This document shows, piece after piece, positions 25,071-34,620 of a stretch of 64,000 nucleotides of DNA (position 1 is its first letter; each line of letters begins with the position of its first letter). This stretch comes from CAYLMG01 sp964493425 (GTDB lineage: Bacteria; Planctomycetota; Phycisphaerae; Sedimentisphaerales; Anaerobacaceae): assembly GCA_964493425.1 (NCBI GenBank), contig CAZBMW010000001.1:191572-255571 (forward strand). The letters are read 5' to 3'. Made by a program: the position numbers and the translations under genes. The notes beneath the pieces are model-generated. The model searched no databases and was not told where the DNA came from. It saw only the letters and a list, made by a program, of their open reading frames with translations.

Positions 25071-26264
25071 TTGGGCAACAATGCTGCAATCGAACAAAAC
25101 CAAAGAGGCAAAGGATTAAATATTTTCGAGAAGTACTTAACCGTCTGGGTAATACTTTGCATTATCGGCGGGATTGTTCTGGGCAAGCTTGCGCCGGATT
25201 TTGCAAAATGGCTTGATGGCCTTGCAATAAGGGTGAACGGCGCTCCGGTTGTTTCGATGCCGATTGCGGTTTGTCTTTTCTTTATGATGTACCCGATTAT
25301 GGTGAAGATTGATTTTGCGGAGGTGATAAAGGCGGGCAAAAATATCAGGCCTGTGAGCCTGACGCTTTTTATCAACTGGGCGGTAAAGCCGTTTACAATG
25401 TATGCGATTTCACTTTTGTTTTTGGGAGTGTTGTTTATTGGTTTTATCGGTGCGGATGCAACGGATATCGTTAAACTTCCGTTAGGCGCCGCAGCCGAGG
25501 TCGGCAGCAGATACGGTGACGGCACCGTGATTATGGTAGAAGGAGTGAAAATGCTCGAGGTGCCTTTGTGGCGAAGCTATCTTGCCGGCTGTATCCTGCT
25601 GGGAATAGCTCCGTGCACGGCTATGGTTCTGGTATGGGGATTTCTTGCGAAGGGCAATGACGGCCATACACTTGTTATGGTTGCGATTAATTCTCTTACG
25701 ATGCTTTTTCTTTATGGGCCTCTGGGAGGATTTTTATTAGGCGTGGGCAGGTTGCCGGTACCGTGGCAGGCACTTGTATTGTCCATAAGTATATATGTGG
25801 CTCTGCCGCTGGTAGCAGGGTATTTTACGAGAAGGTCTATAATCGGTCACAAGGGTGAAGAATGGTTTAGGGAGAAATTTTTACATGTTCTTACGCCGAT
25901 TACGATTATAGCGCTTCTGATAACACTTGTTTTGCTGTTCAGTTTCAAGGGTGAGACGATACTAAATAATCCTTTTACGATTTTTTGGATTGCGGTGCCG
26001 CTTTTTATACAAACGCTTTTAATTTTTACTCTCGGCTATGTGCTGGCGAGGATTCTGAGATTGACTTACGAGGATGCTGCACCGTCGGCTATGATAGGGG
26101 CGTCTAATCACTTTGAGGTGGCGATTGCGACGGCGACGATGCTTTTCGGCTTAAGCTCGGGTGCAGCACTTGCGACGGTTGTAGGAGTTTTGATTGAGGT
26201 GCCGGTAATGCTTATGCTCGTAAAAATTTGCCTTAAAAGCCGGGGCTGGTTTGCAAAAACTTAG
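25071..26264 (+). CDS. acr3: Arsenite efflux transporter, ACR3 family
   Basis: Inner-membrane arsenite exporter with ten helices. The TTG at 25071 is preferred: AGGGGA lies 7 nt upstream and the family N-terminus (IFEKYLTVWVILCIIGGIVLGK) follows soon after. A TTG at 24978 would add 31 residues unlike the family. The conserved thiolate cysteine sits in GIAPCTAMVLVWGFLAKGN, and the second signature is GASNHFEVAIATA. It has an extra loop (GAAAEVGSRYGDGTVIMVEG) seen in part of the family. No arsR or arsC lies nearby. Confidence 0.92.
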   Translation: MGNNAAIEQNQRGKGLNIFEKYLTVWVILCIIGGIVLGKLAPDFAKWLDGLAIRVNGAPVVSMPIAVCLFFMMYPIMVKIDFAEVIKAGKNIRPVSLTLFINWAVKPFTMYAISLLFLGVLFIGFIGADATDIVKLPLGAAAEVGSRYGDGTVIMVEGVKMLEVPLWRSYLAGCILLGIAPCTAMVLVWGFLAKGNDGHTLVMVAINSLTMLFLYGPLGGFLLGVGRLPVPWQALVLSISIYVALPLVAGYFTRRSIIGHKGEEWFREKFLHVLTPITIIALLITLVLLFSFKGETILNNPFTIFWIAVPLFIQTLLIFTLGYVLARILRLTYEDAAPSAMIGASNHFEVAIATATMLFGLSSGAALATVVGVLIEVPVMLMLVKICLKSRGWFAKT

Positions 26265-26356
26265 AAGAGTCATCGCCGCAGGTATCTACTATTATCTTGC
26301 ATACGTTTTCGAAGTTCTTTAAAGTAATTAGGTATTACTTATGGGGTTTTTAAAAG

Positions 26357-28054
26357 ATGGATTCGTCAAGTGTTGAAAAATACAGTTCGGCGATTAGCTT
26401 ATCGGATATGGAAATGTTCGTATTTGGCGAACTTATTTATGCGCTGGTTCTGGCGAATATTATGAGCCCGATTATATGGCGATGGCGGGAGGAAGAGTGC
26501 TTCAAAAAGCTGGAAGGAAAAGAGGCCTATAAAAAACTATTGCGGCTTCGCCAGTATATTATGGATAACTTTGATTTCAATCTCGATTTGGAGACGTGGG
26601 GACTTACCGACAAAAAGACGGAGATTGACAGATTCAAGGATTTTATGCCGGCTGAGGAAATCGCGAAGAGCAATGCCCTTTTCGGCTATGAGGGTGACAA
26701 ATATTATTTCGATGTCGATATCAGAAAGCATTTCGGCTTGGACAAGTATACTACTGAGGCGATTCCGTACTGGAAGACGGAGACGGTCGAGGCAATGTAC
26801 GCATTTCGGCACAAGCAAAATTATCCTGTTGGTGCGGGTGAGTGCGTGTCGCTTTCCACGCTTTACGCGGCTGCCGCGTTTATCATTTGCAGGATACCGC
26901 TAAAAGATATTTATATGATTTTGACGCCTCTTCATTCGCAGAATTTTATCGATATAGCCGACGGTGTGCTGACCAACAACAGAAGACTTATAACGAAGAC
27001 GATGTGGTTTAACGGCAGTGAGATTTCCAACAAGGCTCAGCGTGCCCTGCGAAATGAGAATGTAACAATGGTTGCTCATAACACAGGTTACGTACACTGC
27101 CTTTACGATAAGGCGACGATAGATAAAAAAAGGTACGAATACTTTATTGAGCAGCTCAGCGGTTATCTTACGGCTGAGCTTACACTGCAGAGCTTTGCGA
27201 GCTTTCTGCGGACATATAGACGGTATCAGGAATTTTTTCAGCTCTGCAGGGACTGTCACGGGCAGGCGAGATTTTTAAAGGCGGAGACTTTATTTCACTA
27301 TGAGCACAACAGCAAATACAGGATAGCGGAAAGCACGCATAATAAGCTTCTGGAAGAGGTTTCCGACGAGGATTTTTTGACGTATGAACTGCCCGGCAGA
27401 ATCCGCTGTGATGAGTTCGAACAGTTTTTACAAAAACGAAAGCCGGACCCAAGAACAGCTGAGGGAAAAGAGGCTTTGATAAAGGCTTTGAGACCGAATA
27501 TTGCAGATGCCGAGCAGATGGTTGAAAAGCTGAGTGACTTTCTGCATACGGAGGCGAAGCTGCCGTCGCCGGAGAAAAAGTATCTGCCGTCAGAGCCTAT
27601 AGAGATAGATATTGATATGAGCAGAGAAGAAATTATTGATTACCTAAAATCAATACGTAAGACGAATAAGGTTGCGGACCTGGCTTTCTATGCTTTTCGT
27701 GATATGGTTAATTGTGATTGGCAGCCTTTCGTAAAAGCGGCGATTGAGAGAAATCCTGTTTCGATTGAAAAGTATAAAGAGCAGACAATCGAGCAGATTT
27801 ATGAGCAGTTGAAACGGATTGAAAACGAATCGATATATGACGGCAGCCGGCTGGCTCAGCCGGACGAAGTTGTTAATTATAACCGGGGCGACGGTCTGGA
27901 GAAAGCGTTTGTGCTGGCAAATGTCATTAAAAAGAGGGAGCCCGAACAGAAGTTAAAATTAATTGTAGATAATAGTAGGGTAGTGCTTCAGCAGGATGAC
28001 GTTGGATATAGCTTTGATTCTCAGAAAGGACTGAAGAACGAGTTGAGCTTATAA
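26357..28054 (+). CDS. Transglutaminase-like protein of unknown function
   Basis: 565 residues, cytosolic (no signal peptide). A cysteine-protease/transglutaminase pattern is visible: Cys163 in GAGECVSLSTLYAAAAF, His193 in LTPLHSQNFI, and Asp199 or Asp202 in IDIADG. The flanking order small-aliphatic, C, H, D fits that fold, but this is motif reading only. The C-terminal half is helical and charged, and no other domain is recognised. It lies 92 nt after the ACR3 gene and 22 nt before a permease gene whose ribosome site overlaps the intergenic space, so it is probably co-expressed with the permease. It might modify or mature that membrane protein or serve an unrelated stress role. Confidence 0.6.
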   Translation: MDSSSVEKYSSAISLSDMEMFVFGELIYALVLANIMSPIIWRWREEECFKKLEGKEAYKKLLRLRQYIMDNFDFNLDLETWGLTDKKTEIDRFKDFMPAEEIAKSNALFGYEGDKYYFDVDIRKHFGLDKYTTEAIPYWKTETVEAMYAFRHKQNYPVGAGECVSLSTLYAAAAFIICRIPLKDIYMILTPLHSQNFIDIADGVLTNNRRLITKTMWFNGSEISNKAQRALRNENVTMVAHNTGYVHCLYDKATIDKKRYEYFIEQLSGYLTAELTLQSFASFLRTYRRYQEFFQLCRDCHGQARFLKAETLFHYEHNSKYRIAESTHNKLLEEVSDEDFLTYELPGRIRCDEFEQFLQKRKPDPRTAEGKEALIKALRPNIADAEQMVEKLSDFLHTEAKLPSPEKKYLPSEPIEIDIDMSREEIIDYLKSIRKTNKVADLAFYAFRDMVNCDWQPFVKAAIERNPVSIEKYKEQTIEQIYEQLKRIENESIYDGSRLAQPDEVVNYNRGDGLEKAFVLANVIKKREPEQKLKLIVDNSRVVLQQDDVGYSFDSQKGLKNELSL

Positions 28055-28076
28055 CTTTTTGAAGGTGATTTTTAGT

Positions 28077-29102
28077 ATGCCGTTTGATACGGTTTTTACA
28101 TATATAAAGCAGATTGGCGTCGAGTTCTGGGCGGTACTGGCTGAGATGTCGCCATATCTGTTGTTTGGTTTTTTTGTGGCTGGTTTGCTATCGGTACTTA
28201 TCTCCCAGAGGATAGTGGAAAGGCATCTCGGCGGGAAGGGATTTTGGCCTTTAGTGAAGGCCTCTGTTTTTGGTGTTCCGCTTCCTTTGTGCTCGTGCGG
28301 CGTGATTCCAGTATCAATGTCACTTCATAAGCACGGTGCGAGCAGAGGCTCGACCGTATCTTTTCTATTATCAACACCGCAGACCGGCGTCGATAGTATT
28401 TTTGTAACTTTGAGCCTTTTGGGTCCTGTCTTTGCTATATTCCGGCCCTTGGCGGCGTTTGTGACGGGGATTTTCGGTGGCGCAATGGTCAATGTTTTCG
28501 GCGAAAGAGAAAAGCAGGAAAAAGAGAAATGCACAGACGAGTGCTGCAGTACTGAAGTGAAAAGTAATAAGCTGGTTCGGGGCATGAGGTTCGGCTTTGT
28601 TGTACTACCTCGTGATATCGGCAGGGCGATGCTCATAGGCTTGGTTATAGCGGCGTTCATCTCGTCTGTCGTTCCGAAGGATTTTTTTGCCCAGTACCTC
28701 GGCACGGGCATTTTTGCTATGGTGGTAATGATGGTTTTGGGGATACCGGTTTATGTGTGCGCGACGGCGTCGGTGCCGGTGGCGGCGGCTCTGTTAGCAA
28801 AGGGGATAACGCCGGGAGCGGCGATTGTGTTTTTGATGACGGGGCCGGCAACGAATGCGGCAGCTTTTGTAACGATATGGAAAACGCTCGGCGCAAGAAC
28901 TGCGGTTACTTATATAATTTCGGTTGCAGGCTGTGCACTTGCAAGCGGTATTATGCTGGACTATGTAATTTTCAGCGGCAACTTTGAGTCGGTTGTAAGG
29001 CCGCCTGCGTGGATGTTGCCGAGCCTGGTTAAGTACATTTCGGCTGTGATACTTTTAGCGATACTGCTGAGCGGTATTTTCAGGAAAGTCAAACATACCT
29101 AA
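28077..29102 (+). CDS. Permease, ArsP/DUF318 (SO_0444-like) family
   Basis: About 341 residues with eight or more helices. ATG 28077 is chosen because GAAGGTGA lies 8 nt upstream. The family signature is GVPLPLCSCGVIPVSMSLHK, followed by GASRGSTVSFLLSTPQTG. A cytosolic loop carries a cysteine cluster (KCTDECCSTE) as in the SO_0444 Cu/Zn-efflux branch, and the second repeat has VYVCATASVPVAAALLAKG. The family exports organo-arsenicals (ArsP) or metals. The nearby ACR3 gene favours a metal or metalloid substrate. The exact ion cannot be told from sequence. Confidence 0.85.
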   Translation: MPFDTVFTYIKQIGVEFWAVLAEMSPYLLFGFFVAGLLSVLISQRIVERHLGGKGFWPLVKASVFGVPLPLCSCGVIPVSMSLHKHGASRGSTVSFLLSTPQTGVDSIFVTLSLLGPVFAIFRPLAAFVTGIFGGAMVNVFGEREKQEKEKCTDECCSTEVKSNKLVRGMRFGFVVLPRDIGRAMLIGLVIAAFISSVVPKDFFAQYLGTGIFAMVVMMVLGIPVYVCATASVPVAAALLAKGITPGAAIVFLMTGPATNAAAFVTIWKTLGARTAVTYIISVAGCALASGIMLDYVIFSGNFESVVRPPAWMLPSLVKYISAVILLAILLSGIFRKVKHT

Positions 29103-29212
29103 AAACATAAGCTTTTGTGAAAGCACGCGGCGGGCAATTTGCGTTTGACGCCGGGTGGGAATTTGTCTATCATATCTGCTGGTATTTTTACTTTTTGAGA
29201 AAGGTTTATGGT

Positions 29213-29905
29213 TTGACTGCGGAACTTCGAAAAAAACTCGCCGGCAAATTCATTGTGCTTGACGGTCCTGACGGCTGCGGCAAGAGTACACAGGTCGGAT
29301 TGTTGGCCAAATGGCTACAGGCAGAAGGATTAGACGTTATAAGTACAGTTGATCCTGGTGGGACTGACATAGGTGATAAAATCAGGAAACTTCTCAAATA
29401 TGGATCTGAAGGTATTAATGTTACGACGGAATTATTGCTTTTTATGGCTTCGAGAGCTCAACTTGTAAGCGAGGTCATAAAACCTGCTCTGGATGAATCT
29501 AAAATTGTGATATGCGATAGATATATATCATCTACCTGTGCTTATCAGGGTTCTGGCGGATATCCCATCGAAAAAATATTAGAATTAGGGCGATTGGTTG
29601 TGGGTGATGTTTGGCCTTCTCTGACAATAATCCTTGACCTACCCCCTAATATTGGAAGAGCAAGAGCCGGAGTAACGAGAAGCAAAAAGGGGCAAAACGA
29701 CTATGAACAGAATCACCTCTTCGATAGCCCGACACCAGACATGTTCGATCTCAGAACTATGGAGTTTCATAAAAGTGTAAGAAAAGCTTTCTTGGATTTA
29801 GAAGGTCAATATCCTGGAGTTGTAAAAATTATTGATGTCAGTACAAGTGATGTTTCAACTGTACACGAGAAAGTTAAAAAAGTTATTTTAGAAACGAAGT
29901 TTTAG
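29213..29905 (+). CDS. tmk: Thymidylate kinase
   Basis: Phosphorylates dTMP to dTDP. The start is taken as TTG 29213, with AGAAAGG 8 nt upstream, which places the P-loop GPDGCGKST about 15 residues in, as in the family. A GTG at 29117 would add 32 atypical residues. The DRYISSTCAYQG motif and a LID-type segment (RARAGVTRSKKG) are present. About 230 residues. holB starts 3 nt after the stop, a common tmk-holB pairing. Confidence 0.92.
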   Translation: MTAELRKKLAGKFIVLDGPDGCGKSTQVGLLAKWLQAEGLDVISTVDPGGTDIGDKIRKLLKYGSEGINVTTELLLFMASRAQLVSEVIKPALDESKIVICDRYISSTCAYQGSGGYPIEKILELGRLVVGDVWPSLTIILDLPPNIGRARAGVTRSKKGQNDYEQNHLFDSPTPDMFDLRTMEFHKSVRKAFLDLEGQYPGVVKIIDVSTSDVSTVHEKVKKVILETKF

Positions 29906-29908
29906 TAG

Positions 29909-31024
29909 ATGTCACTGAAAGAAATATTTTGTCAGGAAAGGGTAATTGAGATTTTGCAGCGTTCGTTCGCCGCGGGCAAGACGTCTCATTCCTATATCTT
30001 TGCCGGCAAGGACGGAGTGGGCAGGTTCAAAACAGCCTGCGAATTTGGCAAACTGCTGCTGTGTGAAAAGCCTGTTAAGCAAAAAGGTTTTTTCGATAGC
30101 TGTGAGAAGTGTCCGTCATGCAGGGCCTTCGAGGCCGGCTCGCATCCGGATTTCCATCATATATATAAAGAGCTGCTTGAGTATACAAGAGACGGCAAAG
30201 GCAAAAAAACGCCGGTTAAATTTCCGATAGACGTTATTCGAGAGTTTCTGATAGAGAAGGTATCGAACAGGCCGCTTGAGTCGGAGAGGAAGGTTTTTGT
30301 TGTAAGTGAGGCTGAAAAACTCAGTATCGAATCCCAGAATGCGCTTTTGAAGGTTCTTGAGGAGCCGCCGGCGTATTGCTGTATTATTCTTATTTGCACG
30401 AGGCTTGAAAGGCTTCTGCCGACCACGAGGTCACGGTGTCAGATGATGCGTTTTGGGCCTGTCGATGAAGAGAAAATCGCCGAAAAGCTCGCCGAAATCG
30501 GCCTTGACAAAAAAAGCTCCCAATACTTTGCTCGGCTGGCTGACGGCAGTATTGGTATGGCAGTCGTTTGGGCCCGGCTTGAGCTTGCCGGAGCGAGCTT
30601 GTATGAAACAAAAAAAGAGATTGTAAAATCGCTGGCCGGCTGCGAATACGCAGACTGTCTGGATTTGGCACAGTATTTTTTGGATGAAAGCAAACAGATA
30701 GCGACGGCCTGGACCGGGCTGGAAGAGACGATTAGCAAAACCGATATCACTCGCAGAGCTTCAAAGACGGTTATTCAAATAATCATATCGGCTTTATATG
30801 ACGCGATGAAATTGAATGTCACCCCAGAAAGAGCGATAATCAATTTCGACCAGAAACAACAGATACAAAAAATCGCAGACAAATTCGGCGCTGAGCGAAT
30901 AAACGAAAAAATAAACGAGGCTTACAGAATGCTGCAATGGCTCGATGCGAATGTGAATGAGAGACTTATTTTCGAGCATTTATTGTTAAAGCTCGCTGGT
31001 TCTGGTAAAATAGAGGTTTTGTAA
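29909..31024 (+). CDS. holB: DNA polymerase III delta' subunit
   Basis: Clamp-loader subunit. 371 residues with a degenerate P-loop (GKDGVGRFKTA), a cysteine cluster for zinc (CEKCPSCRAFEAG), the AAA+ sensor region (KLSIESQNALLKVLEEPP) and the SRC-type motif TTRSRCQMMRF. The C-terminal third is the helical collar domain. The next gene, ricT, begins 37 nt downstream, an order widely conserved in bacteria. Confidence 0.93.
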   Translation: MSLKEIFCQERVIEILQRSFAAGKTSHSYIFAGKDGVGRFKTACEFGKLLLCEKPVKQKGFFDSCEKCPSCRAFEAGSHPDFHHIYKELLEYTRDGKGKKTPVKFPIDVIREFLIEKVSNRPLESERKVFVVSEAEKLSIESQNALLKVLEEPPAYCCIILICTRLERLLPTTRSRCQMMRFGPVDEEKIAEKLAEIGLDKKSSQYFARLADGSIGMAVVWARLELAGASLYETKKEIVKSLAGCEYADCLDLAQYFLDESKQIATAWTGLEETISKTDITRRASKTVIQIIISALYDAMKLNVTPERAIINFDQKQQIQKIADKFGAERINEKINEAYRMLQWLDANVNERLIFEHLLLKLAGSGKIEVL

Positions 31025-31061
31025 TTGCTATTTTAAGATTTAATAAAAAGGTATAGCAGAG

Positions 31062-32132
31062 ATGGTGAACGCTGCTCCGGTAAAATCCCGGCAGGAGAAA
31101 AATAAAAAATATATGCTGGTTCGTTACGGCCAGATGCACAATCTCGGTATATTCGAGCACAACGAATCCAATGTACCGAAGAAGGCTGCACGGGTGGTTG
31201 TGAAGAGTGCTAAAGGCCTTGAACTGGGCTACATAGTAGGGCATTTCAGCCATTACAAGTCTGGTCAATTTAAGATGGATAACAAGCAAATCAAAAAGTA
31301 TTTTCAAGATAGTATGATAGATTTTGACACCGAGCCAAGCGGCAAATTTATCCGCTATGCAACCGCTGAAGACATAAGCGAAGAAAGGCATCTGCAGAGA
31401 ATAGCGAAAGAAGAGCTGAAATTCTGCAAACAGCTTGTCAGAGAGATGGCTCTTCCGATGCATGTTGTCGATGTGGAACATATTTTCGGCGGAGAGCGAA
31501 TAATTTTTTATTTTATGGCGGACGGCAGGGTTGATTTTCGCGAGCTTGTCAAGAAATTGGCACATGAATATCAGTCTCGAATAGAGATGCGACAGATCGG
31601 CTCACGGGATGAGGCAAAGCTGCTCGGTGACATTGAGACGTGCGGCCAGGAATGCTGCTGTATTAAGTTTCTGCAGGCGCTCAAACCTGTTAATATGCGG
31701 ATGGCGAAGATGCAGAAGGCGACGCTCGACCCGTCGAAGATATCCGGTTATTGCGGCAGACTCAAATGCTGCTTGCGATACGAGGATGCGACCTATACCG
31801 AGCTTAAAAAACGGCTGCCTAAAAAGAGAGCAAAAGTTAAAACACAATATGGACAAGGTAAAGTCGTTGATACGCAGATATTGACTCAGCTTGTAATGGT
31901 TGAGCTGGAAAGCGGGCAGCAAATTGCTGTTGGTGTCGACGAGATTGAGATACTTGAAACACCGAAAGCTAAAAAGAAACGGCAGGCCGGCGAAGAGCAG
32001 GATATTAAAGATAGGGACGGTAGCGATAATGATATGGAGCAAAGTGGAATCGAGGCCGATGAAGATGACGATATCGAGACGGAAGACGGGGAAAGTGACG
32101 TAGAAAGTAACAATGAGGAGCAGGGAGGTTAA
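31062..32132 (+). CDS. ricT: PSP1-domain protein RicT/YaaT
   Basis: Homologue of B. subtilis YaaT/RicT, whose complex carries Fe-S clusters and affects RNA processing. Conserved blocks are VEHIFGGERIIFYFMADGR, RVDFRELVKKL, QIGSRDEAKLLG, then the cysteines in TCGQECCCIKFL and GYCGRLKCCLRYE. After about residue 270 a long acidic tail is added (KDRDGSDNDMEQSG, then an E/D-rich run), absent from the ~275-residue Bacillus protein. It sits between holB and metG, its usual place. Confidence 0.9.
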   Translation: MVNAAPVKSRQEKNKKYMLVRYGQMHNLGIFEHNESNVPKKAARVVVKSAKGLELGYIVGHFSHYKSGQFKMDNKQIKKYFQDSMIDFDTEPSGKFIRYATAEDISEERHLQRIAKEELKFCKQLVREMALPMHVVDVEHIFGGERIIFYFMADGRVDFRELVKKLAHEYQSRIEMRQIGSRDEAKLLGDIETCGQECCCIKFLQALKPVNMRMAKMQKATLDPSKISGYCGRLKCCLRYEDATYTELKKRLPKKRAKVKTQYGQGKVVDTQILTQLVMVELESGQQIAVGVDEIEILETPKAKKKRQAGEEQDIKDRDGSDNDMEQSGIEADEDDDIETEDGESDVESNNEEQGG

Positions 32133-32146
32133 TTTAAGGACGAATT

Positions 32147-34165
32147 ATGCCGCGTAAAATCATTGTAACGTCAGCATTGCCGTACGCGAACGGCTCGATA
32201 CATATCGGCCATCTTGTCGAATATATTCAAACCGATATCTGGGTGCGTTTTCAAAAGATGTGCGGCAATCAATGTTTGTATTTTTGCGCTGATGATACAC
32301 ACGGCACACCAGTTATGATAAGTGCAAATACAGCAGGGATAAAACCGGAGCAGCTCATCGAGAAGATGTACAACGAGCACAGGTCGGATTTCGACGACTT
32401 TCTGGTGGAATTTGACAATTTCTACACGACGCATTCGCCGGAAAACAAGGCTTTGAGCGAGCTTATTTTCGAGCGTCTCAACAAAAGAGGCTCGATTGTC
32501 AAACGCAATATTGAGCAGACCTACTGCGAAAACTGTAATATGTTTCTTCCGGATAGATTCATCCGGGGCATCTGCCCGCGATGCGGTGCCGAAGACCAGT
32601 ACGGCGATTCCTGTGATAAATGCGGGGGGACATATCAGCCGACCGAGCTTATTGATGCGCACTGCGCAACCTGCAAGGCAGTTCCTGTCCGCAGAGAAAG
32701 TGTACACTATTTTTTCAGGCTGTCAGATTATGAGCAGCAGCTAAAGCAGCTTATCTCTGCTGGCCATACTCATAAGTCCGTTGCAAACAAACTTGATGAG
32801 TGGTTTAAGGCAGGCCTGAAAGACTGGGATATCTCGAGGGACGGGCCTTATTTCGGATTCAAAATCCCGGGCGAAGAAAATAAATTTTTCTATGTCTGGC
32901 TCGATGCTCCAATAGGTTATATGGCTTCGCTGAAAAATTACTGCGACAGAAAAGGTATTGATTTCAATGAAATCTGGCCCGAATTGGAGCCGGGGGCAAA
33001 GGGCGGCTATGAGATTTACCATTTCATCGGCAAGGACATAATGTATTTTCATGCCCTTTTCTGGCCTGCTATGCTTATGGGCTCAGGATTCAAAACGGCT
33101 GATAAGCTCTTTGTGCACGGCTTTTTGACGGTTAACGGCGAGAAAATGAGCAAGAGTCGCGGGACGTTTATAAAAGCAGCGACGTATCTTAAATATCTCG
33201 AGCCGGAGGCGTTGAGATATTATTATGCGAGTAAGCTGACCGGTGCGGTGGAAGATATAGATTTAAGCACGACCGATTTCATTAATAAAATAAATGCCGA
33301 CCTTGTAGGCAAGTTTGCGAACCTTGCATCCCGTTCTGCGCCGATGCTGACGAATAAACTTGATTCGCAGCTTGGTTCACTGGATGAAAAGGGCAGGGAG
33401 CTGATAAATAAACTTACAGCAGCCAAGAAAAAGATTATCTCAGATTATGAAAACCTCGAATATTCAAGCGTAGTGCGAACAGTAACAGGACTGGCTGACG
33501 AGGCGAATCGGTACGTCGAACAAAATCAGCCTTGGGTAACAATAAAAACCGATGCAGAGCAAACACGAAAGAGCCTTACTGCAACGATAAATGCTGTGCG
33601 AATCCTGACGATTTATTTGAAACCGATTGTGCCGAAATTCGCCGGCAAGGTAGAGAAGTTTCTCAATATTAGCGGCTTGAGCTTTGCCGATGTTGAAGAT
33701 GTTCTGGAAGAACATAAAATAAAGAGGTTTGAAAAATTATTTGACAGAATAGAAGAAAAGAAGGTGCAAGCGATGATTGATGAGAGTAAGGAAACACAAG
33801 ACGCCGAACCAAAACAAATTGAAATTGAGCCGATAGCGCCGCAGTGCACTATTGAAGACTTCGCAAAGGTAGATATGAGAATTGCAAAGGTAACAAAAGC
33901 GGAAAGAGTCGAAGGTGCCGATAAGCTGCTGAGATTAAAGCTCGACGTCGGTGGCATGCAGCGAGAAGTGCTGGCGGGTATCGCACAGGCCTATACGCCG
34001 GAAGAGCTGGACGGTAAAATCGTCATATACCTGGCTAATCTAAAACCCAGGCAGATGAAGTTCGGCGTTTCTGAAGGAATGATTCTCGCCGCCGGCACGG
34101 GGGGAAAAGATGTATTTATGCTTTCGGTAGATAAAGGCGCAAAACCCGGACAAAGAGTGAGCTGA
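32147..34165 (+). CDS. metG: Methionyl-tRNA synthetase
   Basis: 672 residues. HIGH-type motif in YANGSIHIGHLVEY, KMSKSRGTF for the KMSKS loop, and a four-Cys/CxxC zinc region (CENCNMFLPD..., CPRCGAED, CDKCGG, CATC). A C-terminal EMAP-II-like tRNA-binding domain (DFAKVDMRIAKVTKAERVEG) follows a charged linker. The stop lies 15 nt before the Minf_1886-like gene. Confidence 0.97.
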   Translation: MPRKIIVTSALPYANGSIHIGHLVEYIQTDIWVRFQKMCGNQCLYFCADDTHGTPVMISANTAGIKPEQLIEKMYNEHRSDFDDFLVEFDNFYTTHSPENKALSELIFERLNKRGSIVKRNIEQTYCENCNMFLPDRFIRGICPRCGAEDQYGDSCDKCGGTYQPTELIDAHCATCKAVPVRRESVHYFFRLSDYEQQLKQLISAGHTHKSVANKLDEWFKAGLKDWDISRDGPYFGFKIPGEENKFFYVWLDAPIGYMASLKNYCDRKGIDFNEIWPELEPGAKGGYEIYHFIGKDIMYFHALFWPAMLMGSGFKTADKLFVHGFLTVNGEKMSKSRGTFIKAATYLKYLEPEALRYYYASKLTGAVEDIDLSTTDFINKINADLVGKFANLASRSAPMLTNKLDSQLGSLDEKGRELINKLTAAKKKIISDYENLEYSSVVRTVTGLADEANRYVEQNQPWVTIKTDAEQTRKSLTATINAVRILTIYLKPIVPKFAGKVEKFLNISGLSFADVEDVLEEHKIKRFEKLFDRIEEKKVQAMIDESKETQDAEPKQIEIEPIAPQCTIEDFAKVDMRIAKVTKAERVEGADKLLRLKLDVGGMQREVLAGIAQAYTPEELDGKIVIYLANLKPRQMKFGVSEGMILAAGTGGKDVFMLSVDKGAKPGQRVS

Positions 34166-34180
34166 AGAGTTTTCAGGTAA

Positions 34181-34534
34181 ATGAAAAAGAAGCTTTCACA
34201 AGTAGCTGCCGAGGACGGCCGGTACGGCCCGGGCGCTTTGAAGTTCGTGTACGAAGGACTTGTCTATATGAAGAAAGAGGGCATTGTTGAGCCCCGGCAT
34301 GTGGACGGCCAGAGTCTTTGCGAAGCTTTACGGCAGCTTGCTTTAAAAAAATGGGGCAGGCTGGCTATGCTCGTATTGAACAGCTGGAGTGTAAAAACGA
34401 CTCGCGATTTCGGCGAGATAGTTTATCTGATGGTGGAGAATGAGTGGATTAGTGCACAGCCCGCCGATTCTATTGACGATTTCAACGGTATTTACGATTT
34501 CAAAACTGTTTTCAAAGAGCAGTTCAAATTTTAG
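34181..34534 (+). CDS. Minf_1886-family small protein
   Basis: 117 residues, resembling a conserved hypothetical family (Minf_1886/TIGR04138) found mainly in planctomycetes and verrucomicrobia. Recognisable phrases are DGRYGPGALKFVYEGL, HVDGQSLCEALRQLALKKWG and TTRDFGEIVYLMVENEW. The family has no known function. Its presence is one of the better lineage clues in the window. It follows metG closely and is probably the last gene of that run. Confidence 0.8.
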   Translation: MKKKLSQVAAEDGRYGPGALKFVYEGLVYMKKEGIVEPRHVDGQSLCEALRQLALKKWGRLAMLVLNSWSVKTTRDFGEIVYLMVENEWISAQPADSIDDFNGIYDFKTVFKEQFKF

Positions 34535-34556
34535 AATTATAGGAAGCGATATAAAA

Positions 34557-34587
34557 ATGGGCTTTGGAGATTATTTCCAAAGCCCAT
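34557..34587. terminator. Bidirectional hairpin between convergent genes
   Basis: ATGGGCTTTGGA (34557-34568) pairs perfectly with TCCAAAGCCCAT (34576-34587). A-tracts on the left and AATTTAG on the right allow termination of both the Minf_1886-like gene and, weakly, the convergent protease gene. Confidence 0.75.
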
Positions 34588-34620
34588 AATTTAGACCACT
34601 AACAAACAAACTTATGATTT

